DNA of 17,756 nt, taken from JALOOE01 sp964423545 (GTDB taxonomy: Bacteria > Chloroflexota > Anaerolineae > CG2-30-64-16). The DNA lies in assembly GCA_964423545.1 (NCBI GenBank), contig CAYRFV010000098.1:1-17756 (forward strand), given 5' to 3'. The notes beneath the pieces were generated by a model. It did no database searches. It saw only the letters and a program-made list of their open reading frames with translations, and was not told the origin of the DNA. Every line of letters begins with the position of its first letter. Positions within the stretch are counted from its first letter, which is position 1. The position numbers were made by a program, and so were the translations under genes. Below, piece after piece: positions 1 to 8,515 of this stretch.

Positions 1-660
1 GATCAGATCCAGGAAGACACGAAAGGTGCGGCTGATCCCGTATTTGCTCGAGCCGAAGCGTCGCGCCCGATCGTTCACGGGCATCTCCGCCACCGTTACC
101 CCGATACCGCTGGCCACGGCCGGGATGAACCGGTGCAGTTCGCCATAGAGATGGATATTCTTGACCACTTCGCGGCGATATGCTTTGAGTGAGCAGCCAT
201 AGTCGTGGAGCTCAACCCCTGTGGAGCTCGAGATCATCCGATTCGCCATCATCGAGGGCAGCCGGCGGCTCAGGAACGGCTCCTTGCGATCGACGCGCCA
301 ACCGCTCACGATGTCGAAGCCCTCAGCCATCTTCGTCAGCAGCTTCGGGATATCGCGCGGATCATTTTGCAGATCGGCGTCGCTCGTGATGATGATCTCA
401 CCCAGCGCTGCGGCGAATCCCGCGGAGAAGGCAGCCGTCTGGCCAAAATTGCGGCGGAAGCGGATGATCCGCCAGCGGGGATCGCGCTCGTGGAGCGTCT
501 TCAGACGCTCGAAGCTGCCGTCGCGACTGCCGTCGTCTACGACGATCACTTCGTACGACCGGCCCGTCTCGGCCAGCGCGGCGCTCAACTCTGCGTAGAG
601 CGGCTCGACGTTCTCCGCTTCGTTATAGAGCGGGATGACGACGGAGAGTTCAGGGTTCAT
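1..660 (-). CDS. Family 2 glycosyltransferase, DPM1/ArnC-like (partial, C-terminus cut by window edge)
   Basis: The frame is open from the ATG at 660-658 to the left edge and gives 220 residues. It starts with the GT-A fold signature LSVVIPLYNEAENV, then VDDGSRDGS near residue 42, and the metal/nucleotide site SDADLQNDP near residues 93-101. HDYGCSLKAYRR (about 152-163) and RRFGSSKYGISRTFRVF (about 200-216) are typical of polyprenyl-phosphate glycosyltransferases such as DPM1 and ArnC. Family members usually run to about 310-330 residues with two C-terminal membrane helices, so roughly a third is missing here. The likely reaction transfers a sugar from a nucleotide sugar to polyprenyl phosphate on the inner face of the membrane. 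The ATG overlaps the TGA of the upstream flippase-like gene by 4 nt (ATGA), which implies translational coupling. The sugar is not determined by sequence; mannose is suggested only by the nearby GDP-mannose gene. Confidence 0.9.
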   Translation of the reverse strand, partial: MNPELSVVIPLYNEAENVEPLYAELSAALAETGRSYEVIVVDDGSRDGSFERLKTLHERDPRWRIIRFRRNFGQTAAFSAGFAAALGEIIITSDADLQNDPRDIPKLLTKMAEGFDIVSGWRVDRKEPFLSRRLPSMMANRMISSSTGVELHDYGCSLKAYRREVVKNIHLYGELHRFIPAVASGIGVTVAEMPVNDRARRFGSSKYGISRTFRVFLDLI

Positions 661-1685
661 GTTGGTCTCTGGAGCTGGGTCCGACGGATTCCAGTCGCGA
701 GGTACATGATCCCGCCCACCAGCCCCGTCGCCACCGTAATGCCGTACACCCCTAATGACAGCGCCATGGCGGTCGGCGCCGGTACGCCGGCCTGCCCGAA
801 CAATCCCACATAGGTCAACTCCCGGACGCCGAGGCCGCCGAATGCCGGCAGCAGAAGCGCCAGTGCGGTCAGCGGCGTCAGGACCAGGTAGGTGGCCGGG
901 GAGAGCGATAGGCCCAACCCGTGTGCCAGCGCCATGTTCCAGCCAATTTGCAGTCCGTTGAAAGCCAGCGAAATCGCCAGGCCGATTGCCAGGGTCCGCC
1001 GAGTGTATGGTCGGACCGCCTCGGCCAGTGCAGGCAGACGCGCGGAGCGCACGAGGCGGCCGACCCGATCGGTGCGGCTGCCGAGGGAAGCCCACCAGGG
1101 CCGGCGAAGCAGCCAGGCCGCTCCAAGCCCGGCCGCGAAGAACGCGACCGTCAGCAACAGCACAGAGGTAGGCGCGGCGCCCGGCCAGATGATCCCGGCA
1201 GCCAGTCCCATGCCGAGCAACACGATGATGCCCAAATAGCGGTCCACGACCACGCTGTTCAGCACGGGGCCGACCTGGCGAGTGTCCTGGGCCAGCTCAG
1301 CAACTCGCACCGCGTCTCCGCCGAAGCCGGTAGGCAGGATGACATTGAAGAAGCCGCCCACGAAATACCACAAAGTCAGCTCACGCAGTGGTCGGTCGAT
1401 GTGAAGCGCATGCAGCAGTGTGCGCCATCGCCCCGCACGAATCACGACGCCCAGCAGGAACAACGCCCAGGCTGCTGCCAGCCAGCCCACCTCGATCCGC
1501 TGCAATGCCGCCCATACGTCATCCCATTGCACCTGCCGCAGGATAAGCACCATCATCACGAGGCTGACGCCGATCTGAACAAGGCCGCGGAGTCGACGTT
1601 TGGCGCCGGACGCTGGCTGGGCGCTGCGTGATGAGGGCCGGCGCGTTTCTCCTTCGTCGGTCTCCAGGCCTTCTGACCCGGTCAT
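657..1685 (-). CDS. Flippase-like / lysylphosphatidylglycerol synthase TM-domain membrane protein (UPF0104, YbhN-like)
   Basis: This is a 342-residue integral membrane protein with about eight hydrophobic segments after a basic, polar N-terminus of some 30 residues. Family landmarks are RAGRWRTLLHAL after the second helix, LTLWYFVGGFFNVILPTGFGGDAVRV in the middle, and the C-terminal LLPAFGGLGVRELTYVGLF. These match the LPG_synthase_TM/YbhN group, proposed to move lipid-linked intermediates or to work beside polyprenyl-phosphate glycosyltransferases. The chosen ATG at 1685-1683 overlaps the mutS2 stop (ATGA). A longer open frame upstream of it is only the shadow of mutS2. Its own stop overlaps the start of the glycosyltransferase. 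That pairing with a GT2 gene is common and supports a role in lipid-linked sugar handling. The actual transport substrate is unknown. Confidence 0.85.
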   Translation of the reverse strand: MTGSEGLETDEGETRRPSSRSAQPASGAKRRLRGLVQIGVSLVMMVLILRQVQWDDVWAALQRIEVGWLAAAWALFLLGVVIRAGRWRTLLHALHIDRPLRELTLWYFVGGFFNVILPTGFGGDAVRVAELAQDTRQVGPVLNSVVVDRYLGIIVLLGMGLAAGIIWPGAAPTSVLLLTVAFFAAGLGAAWLLRRPWWASLGSRTDRVGRLVRSARLPALAEAVRPYTRRTLAIGLAISLAFNGLQIGWNMALAHGLGLSLSPATYLVLTPLTALALLLPAFGGLGVRELTYVGLFGQAGVPAPTAMALSLGVYGITVATGLVGGIMYLATGIRRTQLQRPT

Positions 1686-4138
1686 CTCTGCACCAGGTTT
1701 GCCACCGTCACGCCCTCGCCGCCCTCGTTCGCCTCGCCTGCGCGAAAGCTGCTGATGAGGGAATGCTTGCGCAGCTCGTCGCGCACCGCCTGGCGCAGCG
1801 CGCCCGTGCCTTTGCCATGGATGATGCGGACGAAGGGCAGCCCGGCCAGGTAGGCGGTGTCCAGGTAGCGATCCAGCTCCACCAGCATGTCGTCTACGGT
1901 CAAGCCGCGCAAGTCGAGTTCCATGGGCGGGCTGGGTGGCCTGGGCCCGCTGACGCCGCTCGACTGCGCCGCCAGCTGCTCGCCGCGCTGACGCAGCTCG
2001 ACCCGGCCCGGGGCAAGTTTGAGTCGGAAGCCACCGACCTTCACCTCCACTTCGCGTCCGCTGACCGCGACGACTTCGCCGGAGGCTTGCAGCGACGGCA
2101 CCCACACGCGATCACCGGGCAAGAGCGGACCATCGATCACGACCGGGGCCGGCGCCTGGGCGACCGGCAGGGGTCGCGCCTGCGCTGCACGCTGCGCCAG
2201 GATCTGCTCGGCTTCGGCCAGCCACGCCTCGTGGAGCCCGTGGGCGCTGCGCCCGGGCAGCTCAGCGCCGAGGGCCGTCAGCCGCTCGCGCAGGCGCTCG
2301 AGCTCGCCGCGCAGCGTTTCGAGCTCAGCCTCGGCCTGCGCACGCGCTTCGGAGAGCACCTCGCGCCGCGCCTCCTCCATCTTCGCCAGCCGGTAGCGCA
2401 GATCTGCGTTCAACGCCTCCGCGCGGCGTTGCGCCGCCTTGGCGTCCGCTTCAGCGGTCAACGCGGATTCGCGGGCGCGCTTGATTTCGGCCAACATCGC
2501 CTCGGCTTCCAGCGAATGGGGTGAGACGAGCGCTTCGGCGCGCGCTATGATCGGCTCCGGCAGCCCAAGCCGGCGCGCGATGGCGAACGCATTCGACCGG
2601 CCCGGCAGCCCGATGCTCAGCTTATAGGTCGGGCTGAGCGTCTCGATATCGAACTCGACGCTGGCGTTGGTTACAAAGGGAGTATTGTGCGCAAAAACCT
2701 TCAGCTCGGAGTAGTGGGTGGTCGCCAGCGCTGTGATGCGGCGATCGAGCAGCGCGCCCAGGAGCGCCTGGGCCAAGGCCGCGCCTTCCTCCGGGTCGGT
2801 GCCCGCGCCCAGCTCGTCGAGGAGCACCAGGGAGCGATCGTCCGCCTCCCCCAGGATCTCGACGATGTGCGTCATGTGCGACGAGAAGGTGGAGAGGCTT
2901 TGCTCGATGCTCTGTTCGTCTCCGATGTCTGCATAGATCTGCTCGAACACCGTCAGCCTCGACCCCTCAGCAGCCGGGATCGCCAGGCCGGCCTGCGCCA
3001 TCAGCGCCAGCAGTCCGGTCGTCTTGAGCGTAACGGTCTTGCCGCCCGTGTTCGGACCAGTGACGACCAGGATGAAGTAGTCCTCGTCCAGGTGGATGTC
3101 CACCGGCACCACCGTCTGTGGGTCGAGCAGCGGGTGCCGGGCTTGCAGGAGACGGATCGTGCTGCCGGGATGCGAGGTGACTGTACGCTCCGATTCGGAG
3201 GACGAAGACGGCGCGCGTGCGGGCCGCTCGCGGGCCCCGGCAGCTGCTCCGAACGGAGCCAGCTCCGCCTCGGTGGCGCGCAGTTCGTTGGCATAGCGGG
3301 CCTTGGCAAAGATGAGATCGAGATCGCCTAGCGCCTCCACCGTCCGACTGATCGGGCCTGCGGCTGCCGCGATCATGTCCGTAAGGTGCAACAGGATGCG
3401 GCGAATCTCCTCCTCTTCGGCCAGTTGGGCCTCGCGCCAGCGGTTGTTCAGATCGACGACAGCGATCGGCTCGATGAATAGCGTTGCGCCGCTCCCCGAC
3501 TGATCGTGCACCAGGCCGGGAATACGTCCCTTGAACTCGGAGCGCAGCGGGATCACGTATCGTCCCTGCCGCTGCGTGACGATTGCCTCCTGAAGATAGG
3601 GCTGGTTGCCAGGCGTGGCGACGATGCGCTGTAGTCGCTCCATGAGGCGCGCATGCGCCTCGCGTAGCTCCCGGCGGATGCGCCCTAATGCGTCGCTGGC
3701 GCTGTCCAACACCTCGCCGCGTTCGTCGATGCAGCGGCCGATCTCGTCGATGATCGACTGCGGCGCATCCATGCGCAGGGCGACGTCGGCTACGTGCGGG
3801 AAGCGCTCGGCGATCCGGCCCAGCGCGCGGTTCAGCGCCTTCGCGCGCTGCAGCGTGTAGCGAATACTGACGAAATCGGTTGGCAGAATCGGACTGCCGC
3901 GCAACGCCTGCTCCACCAGTGGACGCAGGTCATGCACACCGCCAAGGTAGATGTCGCTCTTCTCGTCCAGAAGACGCCGTGCCTCAGCCGTCTCAGCCTG
4001 CCACTCCAACGCCAGGCGGATGTCGTCGGTGGGCTGCAACGCGTGCACGCGCTCGTCGCCGACGGAGAAGGAGGTGAAACGGGCCAGCTGCTCAAGGATT
4101 TTGTTGAATTCGAGCAGCCGTAACGTTCTCTGATGCAT
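1682..4138 (-). CDS. mutS2: Endonuclease MutS2 (MutS-family ATPase with C-terminal Smr nuclease domain)
   Basis: This 818-residue protein has an N-terminal MutS core and clamp, a Walker A GPNTGGKT at residues 361-368, the STFSSHMTHI signature near 416-425, and Walker B with LVLLDELGAGTDPEEG near 437-451. A long charged coiled coil follows (about 520-610). The C-terminal Smr domain has LDLRG and HGKGTGALR motifs. MutS2 acts on branched or recombining DNA, and in some bacteria on stalled ribosomes, rather than in mismatch repair. The family is usually about 780-790 residues. The extra length includes a low-complexity Ser/Arg/Glu insert near 298-324, just before the ATPase core. The ATG at 4138 has no Shine-Dalgarno sequence; an extended -10 box ends 6 nt upstream, so the mRNA is probably leaderless. 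It heads a three-gene transcript with the flippase-like and GT2 genes. Confidence 0.96.
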   Translation of the reverse strand: MHQRTLRLLEFNKILEQLARFTSFSVGDERVHALQPTDDIRLALEWQAETAEARRLLDEKSDIYLGGVHDLRPLVEQALRGSPILPTDFVSIRYTLQRAKALNRALGRIAERFPHVADVALRMDAPQSIIDEIGRCIDERGEVLDSASDALGRIRRELREAHARLMERLQRIVATPGNQPYLQEAIVTQRQGRYVIPLRSEFKGRIPGLVHDQSGSGATLFIEPIAVVDLNNRWREAQLAEEEEIRRILLHLTDMIAAAAGPISRTVEALGDLDLIFAKARYANELRATEAELAPFGAAAGARERPARAPSSSSESERTVTSHPGSTIRLLQARHPLLDPQTVVPVDIHLDEDYFILVVTGPNTGGKTVTLKTTGLLALMAQAGLAIPAAEGSRLTVFEQIYADIGDEQSIEQSLSTFSSHMTHIVEILGEADDRSLVLLDELGAGTDPEEGAALAQALLGALLDRRITALATTHYSELKVFAHNTPFVTNASVEFDIETLSPTYKLSIGLPGRSNAFAIARRLGLPEPIIARAEALVSPHSLEAEAMLAEIKRARESALTAEADAKAAQRRAEALNADLRYRLAKMEEARREVLSEARAQAEAELETLRGELERLRERLTALGAELPGRSAHGLHEAWLAEAEQILAQRAAQARPLPVAQAPAPVVIDGPLLPGDRVWVPSLQASGEVVAVSGREVEVKVGGFRLKLAPGRVELRQRGEQLAAQSSGVSGPRPPSPPMELDLRGLTVDDMLVELDRYLDTAYLAGLPFVRIIHGKGTGALRQAVRDELRKHSLISSFRAGEANEGGEGVTVANLVQR

Positions 4139-4144
4139 TCGGCA

Positions 4145-4173
4145 AGTATAGCATAGGCCGCGATGGGCATGAA
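4145..4173 (-). promoter_or_regulatory. Extended -10 promoter of mutS2 (leaderless)
   Basis: On the minus strand TGC-TATACT occupies 4153-4145, five of six bases matching TATAAT and carrying the TGn extension. The best -35 at a 17-nt spacing is TTCATG (4173-4168), which is weak. Only 6 nt lie between the hexamer and the mutS2 ATG, so transcription should start at about the A of the start codon. No ribosome-binding site is possible in that space. Confidence 0.6.
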
Positions 4174-4190
4174 ATCAAGAGCCATTCGGG

Positions 4191-4220
4191 TTGCGTCATA
4201 TCGCTGCCGTGTGGTATGAT
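4191..4220 (+). promoter_or_regulatory. Promoter of the GDP-mannose / phosphohexomutase operon
   Basis: TTGCGT at 4191-4196 is followed, after 18 nt, by TATGAT at 4215-4220, preceded by TGG (extended -10). The predicted start is near 4227, which leaves about 53 nt of leader before the ATG at 4280. It is divergent from the mutS2 promoter; the two -35 regions are separated by about 17 bp. Confidence 0.6.
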
Positions 4221-4279
4221 CGCAACCATTCTTGTCAGCACACAGGGGTCAAAGACCAGGATCGTTCTTGGGGGCGGCC

Positions 4280-6844
4280 ATGAGAGCAGTCGTCATGGCG
4301 GGCGGCGAGGGTTCCCGCCTGCGTCCTCTGACACTGGAGCGACCAAAACCGATGTTGCCGGTGGTCAACCGTCCGGTGTTGGGGCATATCCTCTATCTCC
4401 TCAAGCACCACGGCGTCGTCGATGTCGTGATGACGCTGCAGTATCTGGCCGCTCATATTCAGGATTACTTCGGCGACGGCAAAGCCCTGGGCATGAACAT
4501 CGAGTACGCCATCGAGGAGTCGCCGCTGGGCACGGCCGGCAGTGTGAGGAACGCGCAGCACTCTCTTGATGAGGATGAACCCTTCCTGGTCATCAGCGGC
4601 GATGCGTTGACCGACTTCGACCTGACCGGACTGCTGGCCTTTCACCGCGAGCGCCGGGCCCTGCTGACGCTGGCTCTGTACCACGTCCCCGATCCCCTCG
4701 AATACGGCGTCATCAATGTGCACGAAGATGGCCGCGTCGCTCAGTTCCTGGAGAAGCCGCGTTGGGGCGCGGTCACCTCTGACACCGTAAACACCGGGAT
4801 CTACGTCGTGCAGCCGGAAGTGCTTCGCCGTATCCCGACCGACCGCGCCGTGGACTGGAGCCAGCATATCTTCCCGCAGATGTTGGCGGCAGGAGAGCCC
4901 CTCTACGGCTACATTGCCGGTGGCTACTGGTGCGACATCGGGACTCTGGGTGAATATCGTCGCGCCAATGCCGATCTGCTCAATGGCTTGCTCAACCTGG
5001 GCGAGCTGGGACAGAAGTTGCGCAGCGGCGTGTGGACCGGCGGACCCGTGCAGATCGCGTCTGACGCCCAGGTGCTGGGCCCCGTCTACCTGGGCGAAGA
5101 GGTGCAGATCAAGCAGGGAGTGGAGGTGCACGGCCCGGCCGTGATTCGCGATTTTACTGTGCTCGACGATCGCTCGCATATCCACCGCAGCATCATCTGG
5201 CGCAACTGCTATATCGGTGAAGGGGTGCAGTTGCGCGGCGCGGTCATCGGCCGCCAATGCAGTTTGAAGGCGCGTGCGAATGTCTTCGAGGGCGCCGTCC
5301 TGGCGGATGGATCGGTGATCGGCGAGGATGCGGTGATTCAGGCCGGCGTGAAGCTGTGGCCGAACAAAGAGGTGGACGCGGGGGCCACGGTTGCGCACAG
5401 CATCATTTGGGGATCGCAGGGCCGTCGCGTGCTGTTTGGCCGCTACGGTGTGACCGGCTTCGTCAATGTGGATTTCACGCCCGATATGATCGCCCGGCTG
5501 GGGGCGGCGTTCGCCACCACCCTGGCCAAAGGGAGCGTCGTGACGATCAATCGCGATCCCCACCGCAGCTCGCGCATGATCAAGCGCGCCGTGGTGTCGG
5601 GGTTGCCGTCGGCTGGCAACCATGTGCTCGATCTGCGCACCGTGCCGATCCCGGTGGCGCGCTACTACACCCGGATGAGCGGCGCGGTGGGCGGGGTGCA
5701 CGTCCGCCTCTCTCCCTACGATCCGCGAGTGGTCGATCTGCGCTTCTTCGACAGCCAGGGGTTGAACCTGCCCCGGGAACAGGAGCGCGCCGTGGAGCGG
5801 GTCTTCTTCCGCGAAGACTATCGCCGGGTCTACCTGGAGGAGATCGGCAACATCGAGTACGCCTCGGACGTGGTCGATGTCTACTCCAGAGGGTATCTCG
5901 CGGCTCTCGACGGCGCGGCCATTCGCAGCGCGAAGCCCAAGATTGTGGTCGATTACGCCCATGCCACGGCCGCCGAAGTGCTGCCGCAGCTCTTGGATGC
6001 CCTTAATGTCGAGGTGGTTCCGCTCAACGCGCGCATCGATGCCAACAAAGCGGCGATCTCGCAGGCCGACTTCCGGGCTGAGCGCACGCAGCTCGCCGTC
6101 ATCACTGGGGTGCTGCAGGATGTGTGCCTGGGAGTGCGCCTCGATGTCGGCGGCGAACGAATGTTCCTGGTCGACGAGACCGGCATGAGCCTTTCGGATG
6201 CGATAGCGAGCGCCGCCCTCGCATCGCTCGTCTTCCAGTGTCATCCCGGCAGCACCATCGTTGTCACCGTCGATCAGTCACGCGTCTTCGAGCGCCTGGC
6301 CGAACGCTTCGGCGGGCAGGTCCGCCGCTGTCCAATCGATCCCCAGGCGCTGATGATGGCTGCCAGCGAGGGCGAGATCGTCATGGCGTGCGACGGCGCC
6401 GGCAACTTTGTCTTTCCCGCCTTGCACCCGGCCATCGATGGGTTGATCGCCATCGGTAAGCTGGTTGAATTCCTGGCCAGGCGGAATGTTTGCCTCTCGG
6501 AAGTCGTGGCCGATCTGCCGACCTTCCATGTCGCTTCAGGCGTCGTGCCGGCGACTTGGGAAACTAAGGGTCGGGTGATGCGATGCCTGGTGGAGCAGTT
6601 CGCCAAGTTCCCCACTGAAACGATCGACGGCCTCAAGATCTGCCTGTCCGGCGAATCGTGGGTGCTGGTCCGTCCCGATGCGGATCAGCCGGTCTTTCAT
6701 GTCACAGCCGAGGCCAACTCCATCACGGCCGCGCAAGGGTTGGTTGCCGATTACGGTGGCTTGGTGCGCCGCCTGGTGCAGTCGCCGTGCCCGACCTCCC
6801 TGCCGCCCAACGCAAGCGCGATGGATCAGGCCGAAGCGGGCTGA
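4280..6844 (+). CDS. Mannose-1-phosphate guanylyltransferase fused to a degenerate phosphohexomutase domain
   Basis: The protein has 854 residues. Residues 1-240 are a nucleotidyltransferase domain (GGEGSRLRPLTLERPKP at 8-24, ISGDALTDFD, FLEKP, NTGIY). Residues about 250-385 hold hexapeptide (left-handed beta-helix) repeats. From about 410 to the end is a phosphohexomutase-like fold. The first part should make GDP-mannose from mannose-1-phosphate and GTP. The mutase part has lost its loops: RLSPYDP (476-482) stands where TASHNP is expected, though the serine remains; DVGGER (622-627) replaces DGDADR; DGAGN (705-709) replaces the GEESG sugar loop; and RPDADQP (798-804) replaces RPSGTEP. Mutase activity is therefore doubtful. 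This fused architecture is known in Chloroflexota and Cyanobacteria. The ATG at 4280 is preferred over an in-frame TTG at 4232, because homology begins at MRAVVMAGGEG and a G-rich stretch precedes the ATG. A true mutase gene starts 24 nt after its stop. Confidence 0.88.
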   Translation: MRAVVMAGGEGSRLRPLTLERPKPMLPVVNRPVLGHILYLLKHHGVVDVVMTLQYLAAHIQDYFGDGKALGMNIEYAIEESPLGTAGSVRNAQHSLDEDEPFLVISGDALTDFDLTGLLAFHRERRALLTLALYHVPDPLEYGVINVHEDGRVAQFLEKPRWGAVTSDTVNTGIYVVQPEVLRRIPTDRAVDWSQHIFPQMLAAGEPLYGYIAGGYWCDIGTLGEYRRANADLLNGLLNLGELGQKLRSGVWTGGPVQIASDAQVLGPVYLGEEVQIKQGVEVHGPAVIRDFTVLDDRSHIHRSIIWRNCYIGEGVQLRGAVIGRQCSLKARANVFEGAVLADGSVIGEDAVIQAGVKLWPNKEVDAGATVAHSIIWGSQGRRVLFGRYGVTGFVNVDFTPDMIARLGAAFATTLAKGSVVTINRDPHRSSRMIKRAVVSGLPSAGNHVLDLRTVPIPVARYYTRMSGAVGGVHVRLSPYDPRVVDLRFFDSQGLNLPREQERAVERVFFREDYRRVYLEEIGNIEYASDVVDVYSRGYLAALDGAAIRSAKPKIVVDYAHATAAEVLPQLLDALNVEVVPLNARIDANKAAISQADFRAERTQLAVITGVLQDVCLGVRLDVGGERMFLVDETGMSLSDAIASAALASLVFQCHPGSTIVVTVDQSRVFERLAERFGGQVRRCPIDPQALMMAASEGEIVMACDGAGNFVFPALHPAIDGLIAIGKLVEFLARRNVCLSEVVADLPTFHVASGVVPATWETKGRVMRCLVEQFAKFPTETIDGLKICLSGESWVLVRPDADQPVFHVTAEANSITAAQGLVADYGGLVRRLVQSPCPTSLPPNASAMDQAEAG

Positions 6845-6868
6845 TCTCTTTTGTTCGATGAGGGAATC

Positions 6869-8338
6869 ATGACAATCAAGTTCGGCACGGACGGCTGGCG
6901 CGCCGTCATCAGCGATGAATTCACCTTCGCCAACGTGCGCCATGTGGCGCAAGCCATCGCTGAGGTCTTTCACGAGGATGTCGCGGCGAAACGATCCCTC
7001 GACCAATCGTGCGACCAGGGGGATGACGTCCCCCTGGTCGTGGTCGGTTTCGACACTCGCTTTCTTTCCGACCGCTACGCCATTGCCGTGAGTGAGGTGC
7101 TGGCAGCCAACGGACTGCATGTGGCGCTTGCCAAAGGCGATGCGCCGACGCCGGTCGTCTCGTTCGCCATCCCGCACCTGTGCGCCGTCGGCGGCGTGAT
7201 GATTACGGCCAGCCACAATCCGCCGCGCTACAACGGCATCAAGCTCAAGGCTGCGTTCGGCGGCGGCGCCAGCAACGCCGACACGCAACGCGTCGAGCTC
7301 AAGATCGCCGCCAACACAGCCGTTGGCCGTGACCCGCTGCGCATCGAGCTCAATGATGCGATCGCGCAAGGGCTTGTGGCGCGGTATGATCCGTTTCCAG
7401 CCTATCGCGAGCACGTGCTGAAGCTGGTCGACCTGGATGTGATCGGCCGCGCCCGACTGCGCGTGGTGGTGGATGCGATGTACGGCTCCGGCCGCGGCTG
7501 TCTGCGCGCTCTTCTGGCGGAAGCCGGCGCCGAAGTGGTGGAGATCCGTGGCGAGATGAATCCCGGCTTCAACGGCATCCATCCCGAGCCAATCGCCAAA
7601 CACCTGAAGCCGCTGATGGAGCTCGTGCCGCAGGGCGGCTTCCATCTCGGCTTGGCGATGGACGGCGACGCCGATCGGACCGGTGCAGTCGGCCCGACGG
7701 GCCGCTTCATCGATCCGCACAGCATCATGACGCTGGCACTGCGTTACCTGGTGGATGAGCGAAAACAGCGCGGTGAAGTGGTGAAGACGGTCTCCACGAC
7801 CCAAATGCTCAATCGCCTGGCCGGCCGCTACGGCCTGCCGGTGCACGAGACCCCTGTCGGCTTCAACTACATCGCCGATCTGATGCTCAGCAACGACGTG
7901 CTGATCGGCGGAGAGGAGTCGGGTGGCATCAGCATCAAGGGGCATATCCCGGAGGGGGACGGGGTGCTGATGGGCTTGATCGTGGCCGAGATGACCGCAC
8001 GGTACGGCAAGTCGCCGGAGGAGCTGCTGGCCGATGTCATGGCTGAGATCGGTCGCTTCGACTACGCTCGCAACGACTTCAGCGTCAGGCCCTTCGAGAA
8101 GGCCGCGCTGGTCGCCAAGCTGATCGATCTGGCGCCTCAACGGCTCGCGGGCATCCCCCTGGCAGCCATCAATACGCGCGACGGCATCAAGTACCTGTTG
8201 GCGGACGATAGCTGGCTGCTGATCCGGCCGTCAGGCACCGAGCCGGTGCTGAGGGTCTACGCCGAGGCCCATAGCCCCGAGACGGTGCAGGCGCTGTTGA
8301 CCGAGGGTCGCTCCCTGGCGGATGCGGCCGGCGTCTGA
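6869..8338 (+). CDS. Phosphoglucomutase/phosphomannomutase, alpha-D-phosphohexomutase family
   Basis: This 489-residue protein has all four catalytic loops intact: TASHNP at 113-118 with phosphoserine S115, the metal loop DGDADR at 265-270, the sugar loop GGEESGG at 347-353, and the phosphate loop RPSGTEP at 453-459. It interconverts hexose 1- and 6-phosphates in the cytoplasm. GGEESGG is more usual in glucose-type PgcA-like mutases than in PMM or GlmM, but substrate choice cannot be read from one loop, and dual glucose/mannose use is common. The ATG at 6869 follows a GAGGGA element by 3-4 nt and the family N-terminus (IKFGTDGWRAVI) begins right there; an in-frame TTG at 6851 is less likely. 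It lies 24 nt after the guanylyltransferase fusion, almost certainly cotranscribed. It may supply the mannose-1-phosphate that the fused pseudo-mutase cannot. Confidence 0.93.
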   Translation: MTIKFGTDGWRAVISDEFTFANVRHVAQAIAEVFHEDVAAKRSLDQSCDQGDDVPLVVVGFDTRFLSDRYAIAVSEVLAANGLHVALAKGDAPTPVVSFAIPHLCAVGGVMITASHNPPRYNGIKLKAAFGGGASNADTQRVELKIAANTAVGRDPLRIELNDAIAQGLVARYDPFPAYREHVLKLVDLDVIGRARLRVVVDAMYGSGRGCLRALLAEAGAEVVEIRGEMNPGFNGIHPEPIAKHLKPLMELVPQGGFHLGLAMDGDADRTGAVGPTGRFIDPHSIMTLALRYLVDERKQRGEVVKTVSTTQMLNRLAGRYGLPVHETPVGFNYIADLMLSNDVLIGGEESGGISIKGHIPEGDGVLMGLIVAEMTARYGKSPEELLADVMAEIGRFDYARNDFSVRPFEKAALVAKLIDLAPQRLAGIPLAAINTRDGIKYLLADDSWLLIRPSGTEPVLRVYAEAHSPETVQALLTEGRSLADAAGV

Positions 8339-8376
8339 AAAAGAGGCATCCGAAGTCGCGCACGACTTCGGATGCC
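8337..8376 (-). terminator. Intrinsic terminator for the leftward DUF4332 gene, overlapping the mutase stop codon
   Basis: A perfect 14-bp stem (8345-8358 with 8363-8376) closes a 4-nt loop. Read leftward it is followed by TCTTTTTC (8344-8337), a good U-tract; read rightward no U-tract follows. It therefore looks like a terminator for minus-strand transcription arriving from the DUF4332 gene, about 140 nt after that gene's stop. The U-tract overlaps the stop codon of the convergent mutase gene. The hairpin could still protect the 3' end of the mutase mRNA. Confidence 0.75.
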
Positions 8377-8515
8377 ACGAGATCTGCGCTGCGCCGCCAG
8401 GGGGTGCGGACGCAGCGACCACACTGGGCCGGTCTATCTCTCCGTTCAGGCCGGCTTCCGACCGGGTCGGGAGCGATCGGAGATCACCCCGAACGGGGCG
8501 CCATCCTCGATGAGT

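Noticed and set aside
1628..2524. Plus-strand open frames across mutS2
   Set aside because: Antisense to the clear Smr and coiled-coil regions of MutS2.
4232..4279. TTG start adding 16 residues to the GDP-mannose protein
   Set aside because: The added residues have no family similarity, and it would start only about 5 nt after the predicted transcription start.
4235..6244. A 669-codon minus-strand open frame
   Set aside because: It lies antisense to the guanylyltransferase fusion, is rich in His, Arg and Ala, shows no domain motif and arises from the codon bias of the real gene.
6536..8140. A 534-codon minus-strand open frame
   Set aside because: Antisense to the intact mutase, whose four catalytic loops are all on the plus strand; its composition is that of a shadow frame.
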